From NCBI GenBank assembly GCA_007258455.2, contig VDFB02270651.1:495326320-495390319 (forward strand): DNA of 64,000 bases, in the 5' to 3' direction. Below are positions 10,731 through 21,941 of the stretch, one piece after another. The position numbers and the translations under genes were made by a program. How positions within the stretch are numbered: position 1 is the stretch's first letter; each line of letters starts with the position of its first letter. The notes below the pieces were generated by a model. The model searched no databases, was not told the DNA's origin, and worked only from the letters and a program-made list of their open reading frames with translations. This stretch comes from Sequoia sempervirens. Taxonomy: Eukaryota > Streptophyta > Pinopsida > Cupressales > Cupressaceae.

Positions 10731-13700
10731 CAAAATATCACACAATCAAATCTAGAAATCAGCTCAGCAATATTTATTGAACCTGAGACAAAACTTGAAG
10801 ATAAAGAATCTACATTTTTGTTTCATAAATTAAAGACTATGACCTTTAAACTTTATATCAACAAAACCTTTTTCTAACAATATAAATATGCTATATCAAA
10901 TCAATATCAAAATATCCCAAGGAGAAATCTTAAGCATGGAAAAGGACCTGGCCACAACATGCTTGCATGAGAAGATTAGTTGCGAGTTCTTCTTCTATTG
11001 GTTTATCTTTCTTTTCCATTATGTCAACATCTTAATTCTCAACTAACAGAGATGTGGGCATAGTTTATTTAATGATAAATCAATCGCTTCTAAGTTAGAT
11101 ACCATCATTTTACAGAATTATGATCTAGTCACACAAATTACATATATATTTCTGCTTGTAAAGGAAGGAAGGGATCTATAAGTCTAATGATGGCGACCAA
11201 CCATTATGAAATACAGATTTTGAATGGAAAGAGGGACCCATCATCTTTTCTCTTTTCAAACTATATTACCTGTCATCAATGTCCTTTGCCGCTTCTTTTC
11301 ATTTGAACTTTTACTGCTTCCCATTTGCGACTACTTAACAGTCATAGCCAACAGATCTCTCAAAAGCAGTTTAGGACTATCAGACACATTTGAACAGACA
11401 TACACTACTTGTGCAAATTCTTACATAGTACAAAAATGGCTGCTGAATGGAGGGCAGCCATTTAAAGCCAGCAGACAGAGATCCTCTTCACTGTAAGTAT
11501 AGAACAGCTTTATAGAACTAAACTATGCAGTTGAAGAAGCAGCAGCAGCAGAATAGAACCAAAGTACAACTTTTGTTTATGATTGGGCGCTAAAATGGAA
11601 TTCAAAATTGAAGACTACAATATTAAATTCTCCATCAAACTTAAGTTTGAAATGAAACATGAATTTAAATAATTTATTGCTTTTCTTGCACTGTAGAAAG
11701 AAGATCTTGTTGAGCAATCTTTCTCAAAAGTTTGAACAAGTTAAACAAGTTGGTTACGTATGAAACTCTGCTCTTAAGGCGTTTTTAAGGGATTTAATTC
11801 AGAAAAAGTGGGAATCAAGATAAGACCATTCTCACTGCCATGCAAATGTTATTTTGGGGGTTCCATAATAGTTGAACAAATACCAACCCCTTTTATCTTA
11901 TATAAAGGAAATTGGATTTTTCGTTCAAATAAATTACATTACTTGAAATAAATTACATATATATATTAATTTGATAAAAAATGAATTTCTATAAGTAGAA
12001 AATTGTAAAGTTTCAAATCAAGATTAACAACTCTCAATTTTTTTTAATTTGGTTTGTGTGAATTTTTGATCTATTCAATATATAGATTTGGAATTGTTTG
12101 GCTCTTCTCATCTCTCTATATTACCTTAGATTTTCTTGACATTTATCACATTTATTTCATTCTTAGTCTAACCCTTAGGTTAGTCTAGGGCCTTGTAAAT
12201 GACCAACATCATGTCTTTAATAATTGTTGTTACATGCGATGGTGAGAATGGCACCCAAGCACTCACATAAAATTGTCTTAAAGTTTATTGAATCTGTTTG
12301 CAATTAATATGAAATTGATAACCTCTATAATGGTCATATGCCATCTAAGTAGTCCCTTATTACTTAGGTCAAAAATTCATGGGAGCTTCGTGACATTATG
12401 CTCACTATCAATAGATTTTTTCTTGTTCTCTTCTAGTCACTCCAAGTAGGTTAACATGCTCCTCAACTAATTTTGAGGTTGACACTCAACACAGTGGCTA
12501 TTTTGACCATTTCCTTTATAAAAGTGTGGCACAAATTTGAACTTTTACCCAAACATGACACAATGCTTGAAAGAGCCAATAAGATAAGGGTAATGACATA
12601 AAAACATACAAATACAACTAGGGGGGTAAATGATAACTAAAGAGGAGGGAAAATAAATAATTGAAACCAAATTAGTCCATGTGGATGGAGTCGGTCTTAA
12701 TAGTAATATATATAGTAACTAAACATGGATAATCATGATCTATATCATCCTAGCAAGACGAGGCACAAAAGAAGGTTCAAAAGTTGGGCACACAAACAAA
12801 TAAGGTAAATATAATGGAGAGATCAACAAAAGATTTCAAAAACCCCTCATACGAGGGAGTTGCTCTACTCAAACATAGAGGAAATTCACATGTCACATGG
12901 CAGTTTCTATCACTATTGTCATTTGTCTTTACTACTTATAGAGTGAGTAAGATAAATATGACAACATGACCAGTTTGACTTTATAATAGTTATCCACATT
13001 ATGATGCAGGAGTATCCAGTGGTGTAAGGGCAATTTTGCATCGCCCAAAAATAGTTAAATTTCAAGTTTCTCAGTTTTTAGATGTTTTTACATTTTTGGA
13101 TACCATTTTCGTTATAATGAAATTCTCAATTTATGGTTTTTATTTTCTATTCCTTGGTGGAAAGATATCGCAGTTTTGGTTTCCCATGTTTGCACCTAAA
13201 AATCTTCTGAGTTAGATTTGAGGCACTTAGAGTTCCCGGATCGGCCTCGAAACTTGCTGAAAATGGCATAGTGAATTTCAAGTGCATTATTGACTTCGTG
13301 ACCTTTCCAACGGTTCAAACGGTTTGCGAATCAGAGTCCTAGATCAAAAGTTATGGCCCTGAGAAGTTGGCGCACTTTCTAGAAGATACAATTGCAAATG
13401 CTCTTTTGAAATTTGAACTCATGTTGTAAATTTTCGATGCCAAACCACCTAAACTCAAATTTGAATGTTGTTTTGGCTCCAAACTAAAGAGGAGCTCTAT
13501 TTATGGGCGGGTTTCTAATTTTTGGGTAACTTTTTGGGGACAAGCTCGCATATTGCGAAAGGGTTATTCTGTAGCTTTCTGTAACTTGCATGTGTTGTAG
13601 AACTTGGGGATTTGAGATCCTCTGCATGTAAGAAGCTCCATTTTCTGAATAATAAAATTATTCTCTTATTTGTGGGTTATTTTCTAAGTCTCGGGCTGCG

Positions 13701-14154
13701 CCTTCATCACATTATTAACTCTAGAAATGGTAACTCCTAATTTTGGTAAATTAGTCCAATTAACTTTAATTGAACATTGAAGATTGGTTTTGATATAAAT
13801 GTTGGACCTGGATCCATTATAACTAGAAATCATTTAATTCAAACATCCCCATATTAACTATAATGTATAATGGTTGATGTTATTGAAAAATATGAGAAGG
13901 CTTGATAATTGTAACTACCTCTAAAGGAGTAACATTAGATAGAATAATGGCTTTAGAGAAAATCTTATCTCAATGCATATCTATATATCTTAGATGCATG
14001 CATTAAGCCTAAAATAGACATCTAAGATATATTATGCTTAAGTTTATTGAGTAAATAGAATTTCTTAGCCTTTTTTATATGTATGTCCAATTATAGGATA
14101 TATCTATGGTAGGTAAGGCATGAAAATTAGGTATGTTATTAGAAAAATATGGTT
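10731..14154. other. Unassigned stretch
   Basis: No recognisable gene. A 90-codon frame at 11224-11496 (plus) has no motif I recognise. 11170-11560 is less AT-rich than its surroundings and could be a degraded gene or transposon fragment. 13010-13740 has LTR-like texture (GAATAATAAAATTATTC near 13646 resembling a poly-A signal region), but no TG...CA pair, primer site or second copy was found. Confidence 0.3.
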
Positions 14155-14159
14155 TAGTA

Positions 14160-14574
14160 TGTAAGAGTATAGAATAACTTTGCAAGATTGGTTAAATATT
14201 ATAGCCACCCAAGATCTAGGCACTTCATGAAAGCACAAGAGAGATCAATATAAAATGCTCAAGATTGCAATGGAATTGATTATCCAAGAATTGTTCAATA
14301 TACAATGAATGAGACCACCTTGTTATATAGCCAAGATGAGACACAAGATTGATTAGGATCTTATGACAAGTGTCTTAATCCTATGACATGTGACAACTTA
14401 TCACAACTACCTAGGACACATGTGTTACAAGTCAAAAAATAAGATAACAACTAATGACAACTAACACCTTCTAGAAAGATTCCTTCCTAAGACCTAAGTA
14501 AACTTAACATGTAAATAAGTCCCCTAAGTACCCTAGTAATGAATTAATTAGGTACAAGAATTTATTTACACTAA
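14160..14574 (-). repeat. Copia C 3' LTR
   Basis: Aligns with 17745-18171; shared blocks include ATAGCCACCCAAGATCTAGG and AATTGTTCAATATACAATG. Starts TGTAAGAG on the plus strand. Its inner end reads TTTACACTAA where the other LTR reads TTTACACCAACA. Confidence 0.8.
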
Positions 14575-14592
14575 AACCCCCCTTAAGTGCGA
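14575..14592 (-). other. Polypurine tract of Copia C
   Basis: Minus strand reads TTAAGGGGGGTTTT directly before the 3' LTR, in the expected place for plus-strand DNA priming. Confidence 0.6.
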
Positions 14593-15650
14593 CTTAGGGA
14601 GTAGCTAATTATTATGCAAATGACACAAAGATGGGTCCCGACTACTATGCCATGTTAGGTACCCATGTACAAATGCAAATGCAATCTCTCAAAAATAGAG
14701 AAAAGGAAAAAACCCAGTGGGACAAAACTCCTCCTAAAAAGAGAGATAGAAAACATAATAAAATTCTCTCAATGAAGAATGAGAAACACAAAACTCCATG
14801 CGAGGAAAAATTCCCCCCCATAAGAGAGAAGAAGAAGAGAGAGGATGCAATCCCCCTCAAAGTTGAGTGTCCTGCAATGATGGTAGAAGCTTGACTTTGA
14901 ATGCTAACGATGATCCAAAAGTGTCAAACAACGTTCCTCCCCTTAGGAAAAAACAAAACCAAGATGATATGCAGGATGTGTGATGTCTCTGAAGAATGCT
15001 CAAGTGTCTCCATGTCAATGCCAAAAGTTGTCATACTCCAAACATGTGTTTTAGGCCACACTGTTGAAGAAGACAATCTAGAATCTCCTAGAAACAATTG
15101 TAGAACACAATCCAAAGACAAGGATACCTCCTATGAAAACAAAGAAGCCTCAAAATGTTGTCCAAAAGTATCCACACTCACATCAAATTGCAAAGGATGA
15201 TCATCTAGAGAATGAACAAGAGGGTCAAAGTGTTCCCTCACAACAACTGAAGAAGGATCATCCCCATCAAAGAGAAGATGAATGTCATCAATGATGTCTC
15301 CCAAATCTAAAATGCAGGACTCACAGAACAAACCAACAAGGTCTATCAAGTACTCATCCCAAGTAGCTATCTCTGGAAGACAGTGTATGTCTTGCCACAC
15401 TGAATCACTAGGAACCAAAATTGTGACAACACAAGCATCCTCAAGAGCAATAGTAGATGAAGGAGATTAAATATTAGCACATGCCATAAGATCCTTAGTA
15501 GATGAAACAATACCAAGATTCAAATGACCATACTGAATCTCCTTAAAATTCCCCACACAAGATGCCTCAATGTGAGCATCTGCTAAATCTTTAGGAGAAA
15601 AATGTGAGAAGGTGTAGACTCGAGATTGGGATCAACCTCCCCAACTACAA
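14593..15650 (-). other. Non-canonical region replacing pol in Copia C
   Basis: Integrase, RT and RNase H would be expected here, but none of their motifs is present. On the minus strand the protease frame runs on as a largely open acidic reading of roughly 200 codons (pieces at 15418-15131 and 15121-14924, with D-rich blocks such as DLGDIIDDIHLLFDGDD). The plus strand is also unusually open (14631-14894 lysine-rich, 14901-15200, 15282-15470), so which strand, if either, was coding cannot be decided by eye. I do not recognise either product. It could be filler sequence captured by the element. Confidence 0.35.
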
Positions 15651-15659
15651 CTATATTTC

Positions 15660-15990
15660 TGGTATGCGAATCCTAAATTATGATAGAATCTGGTGTGAAC
15701 TCAACACTCTTGCCTGCCCCACCATGTGTGGTCTGATAGATAGAAAGGATATTTGTTGATAATGAAGGCACAAAAATAACATCATTGAATGCTTTGTCAT
15801 CCATGTCAATAGATACCTTCCCACAAACATGAATATATGTGTTCTTCACCATTAGGATGGGTGGTGGTGAACACGTCTCAAATGAAGAGAACATACTTTC
15901 TGAGGAAGCCATATGATGTGAGGCTCCTTAATCAAGTATCCACCTTTTTGACTTAGAATCTACAGCTGCAACAAGTGCTTGCACCTTATG
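15660..15990 (-). pseudogene. Copia C protease and pre-integrase start
   Basis: The minus-strand frame reads W-I-L-D-stop-G-A-S-H-H-M-A-S near 15940-15900. This is the Copia protease active site D-S-G-A-S with the serine codon changed to TAA. It continues as SFETCSPPPILMVKN, then VIFVPSLSTNILSI, the usual strands before the pre-integrase zinc region. After FTPDSIII the reading leaves the Copia family. Confidence 0.65.
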
Positions 15991-16079
15991 TTTGTTGGAC
16001 TTTGATGATGAAGAAGAAGATTAACCCTTTGATGATGAAGACTCATTGATTTTATGCTTCTTAAGAAGATGCTTCAACT

Positions 16080-16880
16080 CATCAATCTATTTTGAATAAC
16101 AATGATGTTCATCATGCCCTGATTTCTTGCAATATGCACAAGTAGGCTTCTCCTTCTTAGATGATTCCCCTTTTGAGGGAGATAATTTTTATTCTTTATG
16201 TGGCTTGTTCTTTTGTTTCTTATCAAGATTCCCTAATTCTTTTTGTACCTTTAACTCACTAGCCAATAATTCTTGTGACTTGGAAGACTTGATTAGACCC
16301 ATGTTCATTAACTTAGCTTCCTCTTGGATTAGGATATTTGCAAATTCATTAAACTTAGGATCAACATATGATGCTCCCATAGAAATTCGATGGGTATGAA
16401 ATCCAAAAACAAACATTGAATACTTAGGACCAAGCTTGGATAAAAATTTAAAATCAATTGTGAATCCTCTTTATCAATGTTGCAATCTTTTAGCTATGTT
16501 CTTAGTTGCTTAACTTTGAAGATGAAGTCTTGGATGTGGTCAAAACATTTAGGATCAAGATTAAATATGATATCCCCTAATCTTATTTGTTTTACCATAC
16601 AATTTTTCAAAAGCCTTCCAAGCCTCTTTAGGTGTTTTACATGATTCAACATGAAATTGTAAATCAAATGAGACTAATAAACATATACATCCAAGTGTTT
16701 TCTCACGATCAAGCTCCCATTTTTCCAATTCTTTAGCATCAGTAGGATGAGGAATCTTTTCCTTTAGATAGCATATTAGACCTTTCATCATGAGATGGTT
16801 CCATACTGATTTTCTCCATGTAGCATAATTATGTTGAGTTAGGAGTTCAATTTTGAGATTTCTCCATTACAAGAACACAA
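16080..16880 (-). pseudogene. Copia C Gag
   Basis: The N-terminal part (16860-16561) contains NYATWRKSVWNHLMMKGL and EAWKAFEKLYGKTNK, the UBN2-type Copia Gag core. The middle (16416-16189) reads FNEFANILIQEEAKLMNMG. The C-terminal part near 16145-16100 has CAYCKKSGHDEHHC, an intact CX2CX4HX4C knuckle for binding element RNA. A start ATG lies near 16865 but is out of frame with the core, and there are at least two further frame breaks. The protease follows directly on the same strand. Confidence 0.7.
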
Positions 16881-17732
16881 ACCAAACTAAATAAAGCAAT
16901 CAACCACTGCAAGATTACCTCCCCAAATTACTCAATCATGAAACCCACCAAGAAAGATATGATATATGTGGCACTTTATAATTAGTGTGATTACAGGTGC
17001 CACTTGCCAAAATAGCGAAGTGGACTTGATCTTAGTGCATATAGATTGTCAAATTTGGCCTCAAGTTCAAAGTAAAATTTTTACAATAGTTGAGATCAAA
17101 CTAATTATACCACTAGAAAGTAAACGAAAAATTATGCACTTTCAAAAAAAAAATCACCCAAAAATGTTACTGTAGGAGCGAGAACGAAGCTTTAGAAGTT
17201 CTGAAAATGAGAACGGATCAACAACACCTATGAGAATTTGCATTTTCGCTGCAATTATGACGACTTGCGAGGCCGTATGGCTCCCTAGGAAATTTTTGTT
17301 TACCTCGGTAGACAAATTCTCATATTTGGATGATTTGATAGCCGATCTCAAGGTTTTTGGCCCTTCTAGACATGATGGCAAGGTCAGTTTTGACCCAAAG
17401 TGCTCCAAAATTGTAGCTACCTTATGTATCTAGCAACCACGCTTTAGCTTCAAGCCTCATAGATTTGGCCACATATGTCCGATTTGGATGAAAAAAAAGA
17501 CAAACCCAACTTTCTCAAACCCTCTAATCTCAATGGTGAGCTCAAGTTTGCACCAAAAAACTTTGACTTGAACCTACAATAGAAAGCCACAAAGAGGAAA
17601 CACCCAAATCTGGTATTTCTTTCAAGTTTTTTTAATTCTCCAGGTCATCATTTGATGCAAGAGAAGAGCATACTAAATTTTTCAAGATTACCAAGATCTC
17701 TCAATAAAGACTAACAAGAAGCAATCCCACAA
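16881..17732 (-). other. 5' leader of Copia C
   Basis: About 850 bases lie between the primer-binding site and Gag in minus-strand sense. Short frames exist on both strands (for example 17408-17154), but none has recognisable motifs. Confidence 0.4.
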
Positions 17733-17744
17733 GCTCTAATACCA
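17733..17744 (-). other. Primer-binding site of Copia C
   Basis: Minus strand reads TGGTATTAGAGC directly after the 5' LTR. This matches the initiator-methionine tRNA 3' end used by most plant Copia elements, apart from one base. Confidence 0.75.
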
Positions 17745-18171
17745 TGTAAGAGTTGCTATAGAATATCTCCACACAGATGCAAGATTGTTGAAGATTATAG
17801 CCACCCAAGATCTAGGCACTTCATGAAAGCACAAGAGTAATATGTAATGATCAAGATTGCAATGAAATTTATTATCCAAGAATTGTTCAATATACAATGA
17901 ATGAGACCACCTGGTTATATAGCCAAGGTGAGACACAAGATTAAACAGGATTATGACAAGTGTCTTAATCCTATGACATGTGACAACTTATCACAATTAC
18001 CTAGGACATGTGTTACAAGTCAAAAGATAAGATAAAAACTAATGAAAACTAACACCTTCTAGAAATATTCCTTGAATCTTCCTAGGATCCAAGTAAACTT
18101 AACATCTAAATAAGTCCCCTAAGTCCCCTAGTAATGAATTAACTAGGTACAAGACTTTATTTACACCAACA
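17745..18171 (-). repeat. Copia C 5' LTR
   Basis: In minus-strand sense it begins TGTTGGTGTAAATAAAG and ends CTTACA before the primer site. It pairs with 14160-14574. Confidence 0.8.
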
Positions 18172-18176
18172 TAATA

Positions 18177-19362
18177 TGAGATGTCAAACATTGCGATGCA
18201 TGAGCCATAGTGACAAGAGTATCATGACATGTAGAAATAGTAACATCATTAGGCATAATATTTTCATGTGTAGCTAATGAAGTATCATTAATAGAATGAA
18301 ATATGTCATCGGGTAAAAGCACAAACCTGTGTCACACTTTATAAAGGAATCAACCAACAACAAAAAAAATTCTGAACTTCGACCACATAAAAGTGGTCAT
18401 TTTGTTTTGAATTTCAAAATGATGTAAACTAATGGAAGGTAGAAATATTGATGAAGCTTAATCCTCTAATATTTCAGATTTTTCAAAAATTGTTTTGATG
18501 ATTTTTTTTATCAATTTAAGAGTAGATTTTGGAATGTTGGAATTTTAGGAAAAAGTGACATTCACTTGACATTAAGAAACAAATAGAAAAAAGCTTCATA
18601 TTTCCCTAATTTTTTTTGTCCAAATAGGCGACTTCAATAACTAGTGCATGGAATTATTTTTTTGAAATTTTGATGTATATTTTTCTCGTAATAACATTTT
18701 AAAGTCAATTTTTTTAGAATTTGACAATTTTCATTAGATGCCAACTATTGTCTAAATTTTTAATTATTTTCAAAAAACAAATTATACCATTTTGAAGAGG
18801 ACTCTATCCTCTACTGCACCATATATTTTTCAAAAACAATTAATATGTTTTACTATTTTTTAAAAATTTCTAATCAGCCTCTTTTTTAACTTTAACAACC
18901 TACTTGCATTATTTTAAAAATAAAATATATTAGAACTAATCAAAATATTTAAAAAAAACCATATTTGGATTTACCACTCTGAGATCTACAAAGGAGTATT
19001 TTTCCTTTTTTTAGAAACATCATTCTAACTAAATAAATACTTAGTTGAAGTTGAAAGTTTCAGAAAATTTTGAAAAAAGTTGAGTTGACTGCCAACTAGG
19101 ATGCCACATAGATAGTTTTGATAGAAAGGGTTTCGGTAGAAAGGGTTTCAGTAGAAAGGGTTTCGACCAAAACCCTTTCTATCAAAACCATCCATATAAA
19201 ATAAGCCAATTTCAAAGCGACAAAGGGAAAAATTTAAATTTTTTGGATTTAGGTGAAACATATTCAGCTAAAACTCTATGTACCACGTATAGGCCATGTG
19301 GTTTCGGTTGAAACCTATTCGGCTGAAAATGTTTCGCTTGGAACTATTTAGTTTTCCGAAAG
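18177..19362. other. AT-rich stretch between elements
   Basis: No coding frame. It contains the fold-back repeat at 19115-19188 and related TTTCGGTTGAAAC-like motifs at 19300-19345. Confidence 0.4.
19115..19188. repeat. Fold-back with 16-bp tandem GTAGAAAGGGTTTC units
   Basis: GTTTTGATAGAAAGGGTTT (19115-19133) is the exact reverse complement of AAACCCTTTCTATCAAAAC (19170-19188). The loop holds two more copies of GTAGAAAGGGTTTC spaced 16 bases apart. Confidence 0.85.
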
Positions 19363-19760
19363 TGTGACTCAACTTTGTTCTTTTACCCCATCATGAGTAT
19401 CTAACACAAGAGATGTACCATGAGTCATAAGATGTAAAAGAAAAACTTGCTCAAAGGTAACATATTTTTTATGCCCTTAATATTCTATCTTTGTGAGAGT
19501 AATAAGGTAAGACACTTTTCACATAAGTAAAATTGATATTTTCATTTATTAGCTCTTGTTATTCCTTAGGTTGACCAAATTATGAAGCGGTGTGTCCCTA
19601 CCTAATTATGTCTATAAATAAGGAAGACAAAGGCTCTTATAAACCATCATAATTTATAAGATTAAATTCATATTCCCATATTCCAATTTTTGGAGGTCAC
19701 TGCCTTAAAGTGGTGATTTTTTATTTAGTTTTACATTTATTTCAGAGAAATATCCTAACA
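19363..19760 (+). repeat. 5' LTR of host element H
   Basis: Aligns with 62616-62888; shared blocks are GTGTGTCCCTACCTAATTA, TGTCTATAAA.AAGGAAGA and the end TATCCTAACA. The start is uncertain. Confidence 0.6.
19613..19620 (+). promoter_or_regulatory. LTR TATA box
   Basis: TATAAATA lies about 150 bases before the LTR end and is kept in the 3' LTR as TATAAAAA (62771-62778). Confidence 0.45.
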
Positions 19761-19778
19761 TGTGGTATTCTAGAGTGG
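19761..19778 (+). other. Degenerate primer-binding site of H
   Basis: TGGTATTCTAGAG follows the LTR end CCTAACA and resembles the methionine-tRNA site TGGTATCAGAG with an insertion. Confidence 0.4.
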
Positions 19779-20765
19779 TTGTTGGGCCAAGAATTTTATT
19801 TTTATGATCTTACAAATTATTGTGAATTTGTTTATGTTTTTTTTGAAGGTTTTGAGTAATCTATATAAGGAAGCTAGAGAATTTTTTTTCATTTTCTATG
19901 ATCAATTTCAAGTAATTTATTATGATTTTATATTATTTCATTAATTTTCTCTACAAGACACAAACTTTGGAAAATATTATTTATTGTTTTAACTTTTGGA
20001 AAGCTTGTAAAAAATTAGACCAGATTAGTTATTTATATTTTTTATTTAAGGAAAAGTATATTTCATAATTTAGTGGTCAAATTTGGATAAATGAGGGATA
20101 TTAGATTAACTTATAGCTCATTTTAAAAATATGTATTGTTATAACTCACACTAGATACTTCCCTCCCCTCCCTACCTTAATAGCCTAGAGTACAAAAAAT
20201 AAAACATGTTAGAAGTGATGTCGTCTTTTAGATTAGATAACTTTTCTACAAATATTGAATCTAGTCACTCTTTACTATGTGTCACCTAAAATAGATGGAA
20301 AGACAGAAAAATTTGACTACAATGTGAGATAATAATAAATTTTATCAAGGAAAATATGTTTGCCCCATTTAAAAAATATTTTAATGATAATTTTGATAGG
20401 TTTAAACAAGAACAATTATCAAAATTAAATTCCTAGCCAAACCACATTGGCAAGAACAACCTCAATAGATAAAATCAAGGGATAGGGTAGCCTTTTTAAG
20501 GTCCAAAATTCAAGATATTCAAAATAAACATATTAAATTTTATGGTACATATGTAAATTTATGGATAAATCTAATGTAATAATATTTTAAGCTTCACAAT
20601 ATACTTAAGAGTATAATGGTTGGCATAGCCTAACTATATTTAGAATCTAAACCTTAAATAAATAACCAATAGATGATGATTGAGAAGCAAGGTAAAGTAC
20701 TTAGTTGGAAAGATTTCACTAATGACTTAACAAGCCAATATGAGTAACCATAGAAGGTAGACATC
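19779..20765 (+). other. Leader remnant of H
   Basis: AT-rich, with no Gag motif on either strand. It ends at the truncated left edge of the Tat tandem. Confidence 0.4.
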
Positions 20766-21524
20766 AATTTGATGACATCAATTTGTTTGTCAGTGTATGA
20801 ACATTGCAAATAAATGATCCCATTCATATTCATTGGAATCTATTTCAGAGCCGTCCCTCATTTGTAGAATTCTTTCTACCACTTTTTGAGTTACTTCTTC
20901 TTTTGATTCCCCTATGTAGCATAATACTGTTTTGTCCTTAGGTTGAAGTGTTAGTGGTTGAATAGATTCTGTAATACCATCTTTTCTCTTTCCAATTGGT
21001 CCTTTCCCTTCATAGCCCATTTTCTCTAAGATGGCCTTTCCTTTCCCATACTGATTTGTCTGTATGCTGATATTTCTTGATGTTGAGGCTTCTTCATCTT
21101 TATATAGCCAATTGAGAAAGGATTTCTCTTCTGATTCATCTTCTAGGGTACCTGCTTTTACAAACCTTTCGCCTAGAACCGTGATAGGTTGTGATGATTG
21201 TTGTGTATTTGTCTTGGGTTATCCATATGATTTTGGGGATGGTAGCAATTGTGAAAGACACAAAGATTGCTCAAGGGAATACTCTCCCAAGCCTTTGTCC
21301 TTTAACTAGATCTTGTCTCTAAATTGCAGCTATGATAGAGTGTTCAAGGGTCTTTCATTATTTGATATAGTTGAGTTAGCAATATTTGTTTCCTTTGCCT
21401 AGTCCTTTTCAACCCATTTGGATATAAAATTGAGTTGCTTTTCACCACTAGATGAAGCAGATGTGCTAGCTTCTCTATTCTAGGGTATCAGAGTGTCTTG
21501 ATTTTCCTTAATCACGTTACAAGT
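20766..21524 (-). pseudogene. Truncated Tat copy: G-patch linker
   Basis: The minus-strand frame 21020-20790 begins MGYEGKGPIGKRKDGITE, a G-patch-like block after the protease. The segment matches about 36765-37487 of the complete copy. The copy ends at 20766, where CATCAATTTG occurs twice within 24 bases, suggesting a deletion joined at a short homology. RT and everything downstream are absent. Confidence 0.6.
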
Positions 21525-21941
21525 CTAAGGAAAATTGTTGTTTGCTGAAATTGTGACCTCTTGTCCATTGACATGAAATTTCAAACATTGATGATATGTT
21601 GAAGGCACCGCTTGCATTTCATGGATCCATGGACATCCCAAGAGTATGTTATATGTTAGCTCCTTATCTAACACTTGACAAACAATATTTTTGACAATCG
21701 GTCCCACTTGAATTGGTAGCACAATCATCCCCTTGGAAGACCTTTCCTCTTCATCATATGCTTTTATTATTATCTTTCTTTTGGCATTAATGGCATTGTC
21801 GGAATAGCCTACTGCAAGAATTAGTTTTAAAGTACAAATATTTAATCTAGCTCTGCCATCTATTAAGACACGCTTGACACAGAGTTTATGGATTAGAACC
21901 TCTATATGTAAGGTTTCATTGTGTGGGTGATTCAATGACAC
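21525..21941 (-). pseudogene. Truncated Tat copy: protease
   Basis: A 138-codon open frame with LIDGRARLNICTLK where the active-site strand D-G-[GS] is expected, and YNILLGCPWIHEM for the second signature. The paired residues after the catalytic Asp differ from the consensus, so activity is doubtful. Its close relative is at 37488-37949. Confidence 0.65.

Larger units (their letters stand above)
14160..18171 (-). mobile_element. Copia element C, gag-protease only, with two LTRs
   Basis: Two LTRs in direct orientation (14160-14574 and 17745-18171) flank a minus-strand internal region with a methionine-tRNA-type primer site, a Copia Gag with intact CCHC knuckle and a protease/pre-integrase segment. 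Integrase, RT and RNase H are absent. The flanking pentamers are TAGTA (14155-14159) and TAATA (18172-18176), a 4/5 match consistent with a mutated target duplication. It would need proteins from another element to move, and its own frames are broken. Confidence 0.75.

Noticed and set aside
11224..11496. 90-codon plus-strand frame as a gene
   Set aside because: No recognisable motif, no conserved neighbour, and length is within chance for this window.
13010..13740. Solo LTR
   Set aside because: LTR-like texture near 13640 but no defined TG...CA ends, target duplication or second copy in the window.
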